From the NCBI RefSeq assembly GCF_012769535.1, contig NZ_CP046565.1, forward strand, positions 372,001 to 436,000: DNA of 64,000 bases. The letters run 5' to 3'. This document shows positions 57,537 through 64,000 of the stretch, one piece after another. The DNA comes from Methylococcus geothermalis. Lineage in GTDB: Bacteria; Pseudomonadota; Gammaproteobacteria; Methylococcales; Methylococcaceae. How positions within the stretch are numbered: the stretch's first letter is position 1; the number at the start of each line of letters is the position of its first letter. A program made the position numbers and the translations under genes. The notes beneath the pieces are model-generated. The model did no database searches, was not told the origin of the DNA, and worked only from the letters and a program-made list of their open reading frames with translations.

Positions 57537-57956
57537 CTACAGGTCGATGGGCCCGTACAGCTCGCCGAACAGAGCTTTCTTTAGCACGTCCGTCGGCGTC
57601 CGCTCCAGCTCCGCCGCTATCTCCGGTGGAAACCACGGTTCCCCGGTCTCCTCGTCCTCCGGGCTCTCCTCCGAATTCTCCTCCGGAAACTCCAGCAGCT
57701 CCGCCAGCGTGATCTCCTCGATCTCCTGCCGCAGCGCGTTCAACCGGCCCACCTTCTCCATGCCCTTCAGCCGCTGGAACGCCGGCCTGGCGCTCGCCGC
57801 CGCGAAGCTCTCCGTCACCGCCGCGTTGATCATTTTGGCGAACGCCGTCAGATACTCGTCCAGATCGCCCGCCGCTCGCAGCGACTCCCGCAGCGACGGG
57901 TTCTTGTCCTTCAGTGCCTGATCCACCATCCGTTTGTAACGGTTCAGCGTGCCCAT
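57537..57956 (-). CDS. Acidic hypothetical protein of the island
   Basis: A 139-residue protein starting MGTLNRYKRMVDQALKDKNP, with a helical N-terminal half and a strongly acidic stretch (EFPEENSEESPEDEETGEP). It ends PTDVLKKALFGELYGPIDL. GAGGAG lies upstream of the ATG. I do not recognise a domain. Confidence 0.6.
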   Translation of the reverse strand: MGTLNRYKRMVDQALKDKNPSLRESLRAAGDLDEYLTAFAKMINAAVTESFAAASARPAFQRLKGMEKVGRLNALRQEIEEITLAELLEFPEENSEESPEDEETGEPWFPPEIAAELERTPTDVLKKALFGELYGPIDL

Positions 57957-57959
57957 GTG

Positions 57960-58143
57960 CCGTACTCCTCTTGTGTGGTTCGCCACTCTGCGCCGTGCCC
58001 GCTTCGCGAGTGGCAGAAGAAACCCAAGCCTCGATCTCGGCGGCAGGCGTCATGCCCTCGGCATCGAAGCTCGGGAAATATCTGACGCCCTCATACCACG
58101 ACCGCAGATAAGGCCGGGCAGCCTCACCCAGATCGTCCATCAT
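57960..58143 (-). pseudogene. C-terminal fragment of an unidentified island gene
   Basis: The frame reads MMDDLGEAARPYLRSWYEGV then RYFPSFDAEGMTPAAEIEAW, and remains protein-like upstream (SFAAYAKA). It continues without a stop into the next gene's region, where it turns into shadow sequence. It therefore appears to be a gene end that lost its stop, or whose real stop lies in another frame. Confidence 0.4.
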
Positions 58144-58309
58144 CGCCTTGGCATAAGCCGCGAACGATCGCGCGCCCGCACAGGTAGGCGGGGGCTACAG
58201 AAATGACCGCGCGGGCGGGCAATGGTTGAAAAGTGTTCCCAGGTGCGGCCCCTTGAGTTACGAAAGTTCGCTTGATTTTGCATCATCCGTCGGCCCTCTT
58301 CGCGATCAA

Positions 58310-59263
58310 TTATTCCACCGCCCCGAGCGCCGCTTCCTGCCCGGCGCCGAGAATCGCATTGAACGGCGCCACGAACCGCTGGGCCTCACTCCGCACGAAG
58401 TCCTCGAAAGCGGTTGCCGTCGCCGTCAAGCGCTTGCCCGCCCGGTGCACGATGTACCACTGCCGCATGATGGGAAAAGCTTCCACGTCCAAGATCACCA
58501 CCCGTCCGTCGGCAAGCTCACGCTCGACGGTGTGTATCGACACCAGCCCGAGCCCCAAGCCAACCTCGACCCCCTGCTTGATCGCACCATTGGTATTCAT
58601 TTCCATGCTCGCAACGATCCGCACGCCTCGTTCGGCGAAAAACCGTTCGACCGAATTTCGGGTACCCGATCCCTGCTCTCGCATGAGAAACGTCTCGTTA
58701 CGCAAATCTTCTAGGCGTATGCCTTTTTCGCCGACACGCGGATGACCGGCCGGCGCAATGATGACCAATGGATTGTCCATGAACGCTTCGGCCACCAGAT
58801 CCAGCTCTTCCGGCGGCCGCCCCATCAGCACCGTATCGACCTCATTGTCCTCGAGCATCCGCAACAGTCCCTGGCGGTTGGTCACTTTGAAATTCACCCG
58901 TACTTTCGGATAGGACTTGCAGAAATCCGCCAACAACCTGATCGCGAAATAGTGCACCGTGCTCGCTACTGCGACGACGAGCCGCCCCCCTTCGGTGCCT
59001 TTCAATTCCTCGATGAGCTGCTCGGCCTCTTCGAGCTGCAGCGAAATCTGCCGACTCAGACGGTACAGCTCCTCGCCCGCACGGGTCAGAAAGATCTTTT
59101 TCCCCAGACGTTCAAACAGAGGCAGCCCGATGCTTTCCTCAAACTGCTTGATCTGCATCGATACGGCGGGCTGAGTCAGATAGAGCTCTTCGGCCGCCCG
59201 CGTGAAACTCAGCCGCCGCGCGACACGCTCGAACACCTTCAACTGTCGCAGGGTAATGTTCAT
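58310..59263 (-). CDS. LysR-family regulator, CbbR-like
   Basis: A 317-residue regulator. The N-terminal HTH has LRQLKVFERVARRLSFTRAA and YLTQPAVSMQIKQFEE, the CbbR version of the LysR motif. The effector domain shows VAVASTVHYFAIRLLADFC and GRPPEELDLVAEAF, as in CbbR/CfxR-type regulators of carbon fixation. It is divergent from tkt and an interrupted palindrome lies between them. CbbR-type control of the assimilation genes is inferred. Confidence 0.9.
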   Translation of the reverse strand: MNITLRQLKVFERVARRLSFTRAAEELYLTQPAVSMQIKQFEESIGLPLFERLGKKIFLTRAGEELYRLSRQISLQLEEAEQLIEELKGTEGGRLVVAVASTVHYFAIRLLADFCKSYPKVRVNFKVTNRQGLLRMLEDNEVDTVLMGRPPEELDLVAEAFMDNPLVIIAPAGHPRVGEKGIRLEDLRNETFLMREQGSGTRNSVERFFAERGVRIVASMEMNTNGAIKQGVEVGLGLGLVSIHTVERELADGRVVILDVEAFPIMRQWYIVHRAGKRLTATATAFEDFVRSEAQRFVAPFNAILGAGQEAALGAVE

Positions 59264-59287
59264 GGATAATTTATATTTATTCTTTTG

Positions 59288-59312
59288 TTAAGAGAGATTG
59301 ATTTTCTCTTAT
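59288..59312. promoter_or_regulatory. Inverted repeat, probable LysR binding site
   Basis: TTAAGAGA and TCTCTTAT flank GATTGATTT, giving 7-bp perfect arms 9 bases apart in an AT-rich stretch. It begins 25 bases upstream of the regulator start and faces tkt. It has the interrupted-dyad (T-N11-A) style of LysR operators. Confidence 0.62.
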
Positions 59313-59489
59313 CATAGATTGCCGATACATTAGGCGGCCCTGCACGACATGGGCCGTTTCACCGCGGTACACAATTGGAGGCTGCGCCGGTTTCCAGGCG
59401 TGACAAGATGGAATTTACTGAGGGATAATACATTGTTTCGGAATTTTCCACGCATCCCAGCGAGCAGACAACACTAGAAGGAGACCGAC

Positions 59490-61502
59490 ATGCGGACGCG
59501 AAGAGAGTTAGCAAATGCCATACGAGCCTTGAGCATGGATGCCGTGCAGAAGGCGAACTCGGGCCATCCGGGGGCGCCGATGGGGATGGCGGACATTGCC
59601 GAGGTGCTGTGGAACGACTACCTGCGCCACAATCCGGCCAATCCCCAGTGGCCCAACCGCGACCGCTTCGTGCTGTCCAACGGCCACGGCTCGATGCTGA
59701 TCTACTCCCTGCTGCACCTGACCGGCTACGCTCTGCCCCTCGAGGAACTGCAGAACTTCCGCCAGCTCCACTCCAAGACCCCCGGCCATCCCGAATACGG
59801 CTACACCCCCGGCGTCGAGACCACCACCGGTCCCCTGGGGCAGGGCATCACCAATGCGGTGGGCATGGCCCTGGCCGAGCGCACCCTGGCCGCCCAGTTC
59901 AACCGCCCCGGCCACACCATCGTCGACCATTACACCTACGTGTTCCTGGGCGATGGCTGCCTGATGGAAGGCATTTCCCACGAGGCCTGCTCGCTGGCCG
60001 GCTCGTTCAAGCTGGGCAAGCTGATCGCCTTCTACGACGACAACAACATCTCCATCGACGGCGAAGTCCGCGGCCACGGCGACACGCCGGGCTGGTTCCT
60101 GGACGATACCCCGAAGCGCTTCGAAGCCTATGGCTGGCATGTGATCCCGGTCGTCGACGGCCACGATCCGGAGGCCGTGAAGGCCGCCATCGAGGCAGCC
60201 CGCGCGGTCACCGACAAGCCGTCTTTGATCTGCTGCCAGACCATCATCGGCTGGGGCTCGCCCAACAAGCAGGGCAAGGAAGACTGCCACGGCGCCCCCC
60301 TCGGCACCGACGAAGTCGCCCTGGTACGCGAAACCATCGGCTGGCCGCATCCGGCCTTCGAGATTCCGGCCGACATCTACGAGGCCTGGAGCGCGCTCGA
60401 ATGCGGCGCCAAGGCCGAAAGCGAATGGAACGACCGCTTCGAGAACTACCGCCGCGACTATCCCGAGCTGGCCGCCGAGTTCGAGCGCCGCATGGCGGGC
60501 GAACTGCCCAAGGACTGGGCCGAGAAAGCCGCCGCCTTCATCGCTTCCGTCAACGAGAAGGCCGAGACCATCGCCACCCGCAAAGCCTCCCAGAACGCCC
60601 TCAACGGCTTCGGGCCCTTGCTGCCGGAACTCTTGGGCGGTTCCGCCGACCTCGCCGGCTCCAACCTCACCCTGTGGTCCGGCTGCAAGAACGTCAATGC
60701 ACCCGGCCACGACGGCAACTACATCAACTACGGCGTGCGCGAGTTCGGCATGTCCGCCATGATGAACGGCATCGCCCTGCATGGCGGCTTCAAGCCCTAC
60801 GGCGCCACCTTCCTGATGTTCTCCGAGTACGCCCGCAATGCGCTACGCATGTCGGCGCTGATGAAGATCCCGGTGATCTATGTCTACACCCACGACTCCA
60901 TCGGCCTGGGCGAGGACGGCCCCACCCACCAGCCGGTCGAGCAGACCGCCACTCTGCGCCTGATTCCCAACATGCAGGTCTGGCGCCCGTGCGACGCGGT
61001 GGAATCGGCGGTGGCCTGGAAGTGCGCCATCGAGCGCAAGGACGGCCCCTCCGCCCTGATCTTCTCGCGCCAGAACCTGCCGCACATGCCCCGGACGCCG
61101 GAACAGATCGCCGCCATCACTCACGGCGGCTACGTCCTGGTCGACTGCGCCGGCACCCCCGACGCCATCCTCCTGGCCACCGGCTCGGAAGTCGAGCTGG
61201 CGGTGAAGGCGGCCGAAGCCCTGACCGCCAAGGGCAAGCAGGTCCGCGTGGTGTCCATGGCCTCCACCAACGTGTTCGACGCCCAGGATCAGGCCTACCG
61301 CGACAGCGTGCTGCCGCCCGCCGTGACCCGCCGCATCGCCATCGAGGCCGGTGTCAGCGATGGCTGGTGGAAATACGTCGGCAGCCATGGCAAAGTCATC
61401 GGCCTGGACCGCTTCGGCGAATCCGCGCCGGCCGCCCTGCTGTTCAAGACTTTCGGCTTCACCGTCGACAACGTGGTCGGCCAGGTCGAGGCCTTGTTCT
61501 AA
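59490..61502 (+). CDS. tkt: Transketolase
   Basis: A 670-residue thiamin-diphosphate enzyme that shuffles two-carbon units, here rearranging sugar phosphates of the RuMP and/or Calvin cycle. It has [34 protein letters not shown], the ThDP motif [19 protein letters not shown] then [11 protein letters not shown], and the Pyr-domain FVLSNGHGS / [19 protein letters not shown]. The ATG follows AAGGAG. It heads a plus-strand operon with fba. Confidence 0.97.
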   Translation: MRTRRELANAIRALSMDAVQKANSGHPGAPMGMADIAEVLWNDYLRHNPANPQWPNRDRFVLSNGHGSMLIYSLLHLTGYALPLEELQNFRQLHSKTPGHPEYGYTPGVETTTGPLGQGITNAVGMALAERTLAAQFNRPGHTIVDHYTYVFLGDGCLMEGISHEACSLAGSFKLGKLIAFYDDNNISIDGEVRGHGDTPGWFLDDTPKRFEAYGWHVIPVVDGHDPEAVKAAIEAARAVTDKPSLICCQTIIGWGSPNKQGKEDCHGAPLGTDEVALVRETIGWPHPAFEIPADIYEAWSALECGAKAESEWNDRFENYRRDYPELAAEFERRMAGELPKDWAEKAAAFIASVNEKAETIATRKASQNALNGFGPLLPELLGGSADLAGSNLTLWSGCKNVNAPGHDGNYINYGVREFGMSAMMNGIALHGGFKPYGATFLMFSEYARNALRMSALMKIPVIYVYTHDSIGLGEDGPTHQPVEQTATLRLIPNMQVWRPCDAVESAVAWKCAIERKDGPSALIFSRQNLPHMPRTPEQIAAITHGGYVLVDCAGTPDAILLATGSEVELAVKAAEALTAKGKQVRVVSMASTNVFDAQDQAYRDSVLPPAVTRRIAIEAGVSDGWWKYVGSHGKVIGLDRFGESAPAALLFKTFGFTVDNVVGQVEALF

Positions 61503-61525
61503 ACGCCATCTCGAGAGGGCATCCC

Positions 61526-62590
61526 ATGGCATTGATCAGCCTGCGTCAACTGTTGGACCACGCCGCCGAGCACGGCTATGGCCTGCCGGCGTTCAACGTC
61601 AACAACATGGAGCAGATCAAGGCCATCATGGAAGCCGCCTCGGCCGTGGACGCCCCGGTGATCCTGCAGGGCTCGGCCGGCGCGAGGGCTTATGCCGGCG
61701 AGCCGTTCCTGCGCCACCTGGTGCTGGCCGCCATCGACATGTATCCGCACATCCCGGTGTGCATGCACCAGGATCACGGCGCCTCCCCGGCGGTGTGCAT
61801 CCGTTCCATCCAGTCCGGCTTCAGTTCGGTGATGATGGATGGCTCCTTGCTGGAGGACATGAAAACACCGGCCAGCTATGCGTACAATGTTGAGACCACC
61901 CGCAAGGTGGTCGACATGGCGCATGCCTGCGGCGTGTCGGTGGAAGGCGAACTCGGCTGCCTGGGCTCGCTGGAGACCGGCCGGGCAGGGGAGGAGGACG
62001 GCCACGGCGCGGCAGGCGAGCTGGAGCACTCGATGCTGCTGACCGATCCGGACGAGGCGGCGGATTTCGTCCGCCAGACCCAGGTCGACGCCCTGGCGAT
62101 CGCCATCGGCACCAGCCACGGCGCCTACAAGTTCACCCGGAAACCCACCGGTCAGGTGCTGCGGATCGACCGGGTCAAGGCGATCCATCAGCGGATTCCC
62201 ACTATCCATCTGGTGATGCACGGCTCGTCTTCGGTGCCGGAGGACTGGGCGCAGATGATCAACGACTACGGCGGCGCGATCGGCCAGACCTACGGCGTGC
62301 CGGTCGAGGAAATCGTCGAGGGCATCCGCCATGGGGTCCGCAAGGTCAACATCGATACCGATCTGCGCATCGCGTCCTATGGCGCCATGCGCAAGTTCAT
62401 GGTCGAGGACAGGAAGAACTTCGACCCGCGCAAGCTCTACAAGGCCGCGCAAACCGCCATGACCGCGATCTGCCGGGCCCGTTACGAGGCCTTCGGCGCC
62501 GCCGGCCAGGCATCCAAGCTCAAGCCCATGCGCCTGGAGGACATGAGCTTGGCGTATGCCCGGGGCGAACTGGACCCGATCGTCCGCTAG
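61526..62590 (+). CDS. fba: Class II fructose-1,6-bisphosphate aldolase
   Basis: A 354-residue zinc aldolase. Metal and active-site motifs are [20 protein letters not shown] with [21 protein letters not shown] and [13 protein letters not shown]. The ending [17 protein letters not shown] is characteristic of the CbbA-type class II enzymes of autotrophs and methylotrophs. It cleaves or forms hexose/heptulose bisphosphates in the C1 assimilation cycle. It lies 23 bases after tkt. Confidence 0.96.
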   Translation: MALISLRQLLDHAAEHGYGLPAFNVNNMEQIKAIMEAASAVDAPVILQGSAGARAYAGEPFLRHLVLAAIDMYPHIPVCMHQDHGASPAVCIRSIQSGFSSVMMDGSLLEDMKTPASYAYNVETTRKVVDMAHACGVSVEGELGCLGSLETGRAGEEDGHGAAGELEHSMLLTDPDEAADFVRQTQVDALAIAIGTSHGAYKFTRKPTGQVLRIDRVKAIHQRIPTIHLVMHGSSSVPEDWAQMINDYGGAIGQTYGVPVEEIVEGIRHGVRKVNIDTDLRIASYGAMRKFMVEDRKNFDPRKLYKAAQTAMTAICRARYEAFGAAGQASKLKPMRLEDMSLAYARGELDPIVR

Positions 62591-62639
62591 CGCGGCCGAG
62601 CTTTCATACCCACTGACAAGACTTATGGGGGAAAACCAC

Positions 62640-63305
62640 GTGAAGAAAACATTCTCGACCTACACTGTGTTCGCAGCCCTGCTGCTGGCCGCCCCGCTCG
62701 CGGGAGCCGCTGAATATCCGCCCGACTTCAAGCCGTCGGTGATCTATCAGGATCCCAGCCTGATCGGCAAGCACGACGCGGCTCCCGCAGCCGCCGCGCC
62801 GGCGGCCAAGCCCCAGGCGGCACCGGCCGCACCGGCCGCCCCCGCCAGCAAGGCGGCGCCAGCCCCCGAAACCGCACCCAGCACCGCGAAACCCGCCGCC
62901 CAGGACACCGGCTCGGATTATTACCTGTTCGGCGGCGTGGTCGTGGCCCTGATCGGCTTCGTGGTCTGGAGCAGCCGCCGTCCGGCGCCCGCCCGCCCGG
63001 CCGCCGCCGCACCGGCCGCCGCAGCACCAGCCGGCGCCACGGGCGTCGCCCAATACCTGCAGGCCCAGGGCCTCTCGGCCGGGGCCGCCGAAACCGGTGT
63101 CGCCAAATACCTCAAGGCGCTGCCGGAGCCCGTCCGGGGCGCCGAAACCGGCGTGGCCAAGTACCTCAAGAGCCTGCCGCTGCCCGAAGTGGCCGCCGCG
63201 GTCGAAACCGGTGTCGCCAAGTACATCAAGAACCTGCCCAAGCCCACCATCGTGGCAACGGGCGAAACCGGCGTCACCAAATACCTGAAAAGCCTCAACG
63301 GCTGA
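62640..63305 (+). CDS. Membrane-anchored protein with TGVAKYLK repeats, unknown
   Basis: A 221-residue protein between fba and hps. An N-terminal hydrophobic segment (about residues 8-24) is followed by an Ala/Pro-rich low-complexity stretch (45-90). A second hydrophobic span (95-110, LFGGVVVALIGFVVW) is followed by positive residues SSRR, suggesting the C-terminus is cytoplasmic. Five repeats start at residues 133, 151, 169, 189 and 209, spaced 18 or 20 residues, with consensus ETGVAKYLKxLPxP. The last four begin with the same codons GAA ACC GG. I do not know the family. The start is taken as the GTG; an ATG at 62625 is possible. Confidence 0.75.
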   Translation: MKKTFSTYTVFAALLLAAPLAGAAEYPPDFKPSVIYQDPSLIGKHDAAPAAAAPAAKPQAAPAAPAAPASKAAPAPETAPSTAKPAAQDTGSDYYLFGGVVVALIGFVVWSSRRPAPARPAAAAPAAAAPAGATGVAQYLQAQGLSAGAAETGVAKYLKALPEPVRGAETGVAKYLKSLPLPEVAAAVETGVAKYIKNLPKPTIVATGETGVTKYLKSLNG

Positions 63306-63319
63306 GCCCTCGGGGGAGC

Positions 63320-63340
63320 GGGCCGCATTGACAGCGGCCC
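63320..63340 (+). terminator. Hairpin after the repeat protein gene
   Basis: GGGCCGC and GCGGCCC form a 7-bp stem around ATTGACA, 15 bases after the stop and followed by a pyrimidine-rich stretch. It could end the tkt-fba transcript or attenuate into hps. Confidence 0.55.
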
Positions 63341-63442
63341 CCTCACTCTTTACAGTTGGGAAATTGTGCGTTTAGCAAACGCCTCTCAAAAAACCACGAC
63401 CCACTCTCTTTATCGCTACTTTTTTTGATCGGAGGAGATCTC

Positions 63443-64000
63443 ATGGCAAGACCATTGATTCAGCTCGCACTGGATACGCTGGACATCCCGCAGACCTTGA
63501 AGCTCGCAAGCCTTACCGCGCCTTATATCGACATCTTCGAGATCGGTACCCCGAGCATCAAGCACAACGGCATCGCCTTGGTCAAAGAGTTCAAGAAGCG
63601 CTTCCCCAACAAGCTGCTGCTGGTCGACCTCAAGACCATGGACGCCGGTGAGTACGAAGCCGAGCCGTTCTTCGCCGCCGGCGCCGACATCACCACCGTG
63701 CTCGGCGTCGCCGGCCTGGCCACCATCAAGGGCGTGATCAATGCCGCCAACAAGCACAACGCCGAAGTCCAGGTCGACCTGATCAACGTCCCCGACAAGG
63801 CCGCCTGCGCCCGTGAGTCCGCCCGCGCCGGCGCCCACATCGTCGGCATCCACACCGGCCTCGACGCCCAGGCCGCAGGCCAGACGCCGTTCGCCGACCT
63901 CCAGGCCATCGCCAAGCTGGGCCTGCCGGTCCGCATCTCCGTCGCCGGCGGCATCAAGGCTTCCACCGCCCAGCAGGTCGTCAAGACCGGCGCCAACATC
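63443..64000 (+). CDS. hps: 3-hexulose-6-phosphate synthase (cut by window edge)
   Basis: The key formaldehyde-fixing enzyme of the RuMP pathway: ribulose 5-phosphate plus formaldehyde gives hexulose 6-phosphate. The visible 186 codons have QLALDTLDIPQTLKLA, DIFEIGTPSIKHNG, the catalytic LLVDLKTMDAGEYEA, and RISVAGGIKASTAQQVVKTG near the edge. The ATG follows a strong GGAGGAG. Its own upstream AT-rich region and preceding hairpin suggest a separate promoter. Some 25-30 residues are missing at the end. Confidence 0.96.
   Translation, partial: MARPLIQLALDTLDIPQTLKLASLTAPYIDIFEIGTPSIKHNGIALVKEFKKRFPNKLLLVDLKTMDAGEYEAEPFFAAGADITTVLGVAGLATIKGVINAANKHNAEVQVDLINVPDKAACARESARAGAHIVGIHTGLDAQAAGQTPFADLQAIAKLGLPVRISVAGGIKASTAQQVVKTGANI

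Noticed and set aside
57415-57956. Continuation of the minus-strand frame beginning at 58143 through the acidic island gene
   Set aside because: Beyond about 57960 its composition becomes Gly/Arg-rich shadow sequence while the overlapping frame encodes a plausible protein.

Overview
The window is GC-rich, densely packed gammaproteobacterial chromosome. Gene content points to a type I (gamma) methanotroph, very probably Methylococcus or a close relative. The evidence is an orphan particulate methane monooxygenase subunit (pmoC), a lanthanide-type methanol dehydrogenase (xoxF) with its periplasmic helpers, and a ribulose-monophosphate block (transketolase, class II aldolase, hexulose-phosphate synthase) behind a CbbR-like regulator. 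The organism call is inferred from these proteins, not from a database match.

Layout. 1-7.7 kb: type IV pilus operon pilMNOPQ on the minus strand (pilQ cut by the window edge), divergent from mrcA (PBP1A). 7.7-10.4 kb: rpmE, exonuclease III and an AmpG-like permease. 10.4-14.9 kb: a putative methanethiol oxidase (SBP56) followed by a protein that joins an SCO copper chaperone to a di-haem MauG-like peroxidase, with a TetR regulator whose 12-bp palindrome occurs before both its own gene and mtoX. 15-20.5 kb: hflKC, a SIMPL protein, a lipoprotein, a retropepsin-like protease and a HugZ-like protein, interrupted by several small repeats, including a 214-bp MITE-like element and an insertion flanked by 18-bp direct repeats. 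20.7-25 kb: a spore-coat-U/Csu-type chaperone-usher fimbrial operon whose usher gene contains a run of 12 C.

25-39.6 kb: prfB with its programmed +1 frameshift, lysS, xoxJ and xoxF (minus), a divergent metallo-beta-lactamase plus SoxYZ-like carrier pair, glgX, orphan pmoC, the radical-SAM protein YgiQ and a membrane protein. 39.7-44.6 kb: an IS1380-family transposase gene, yicC, an AraC regulator and a lone tyrosine recombinase. 44.6-54.5 kb: the chromosomal replication/translation core gyrB-recF-dnaN-dnaA (minus) and rpmH-rnpA-yidD-yidC-mnmE (plus). 54.6-58.3 kb: a decayed integrated element with integrase and RepA remnants, an intact-looking HigBA toxin-antitoxin pair and small unknown genes. 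58.3-64 kb: the CbbR-like regulator, tkt, fba, an unusual membrane protein with cytoplasmic-side TGVAKYLK repeats, and hps, cut by the window edge.

How it fits together: XoxF (methanol to formaldehyde) and PmoC (methane to methanol) belong to the front of the methane oxidation route. The Hps/aldolase/transketolase block assimilates the resulting formaldehyde. MtoX would deal with methanethiol.

The most novel-looking items are the membrane-anchored repeat protein inside the RuMP block, the SCO-MauG fusion beside mtoX, the potentially phase-variable usher, and several small insertions that record recent mobility. No tRNA, rRNA or CRISPR array was recognised.
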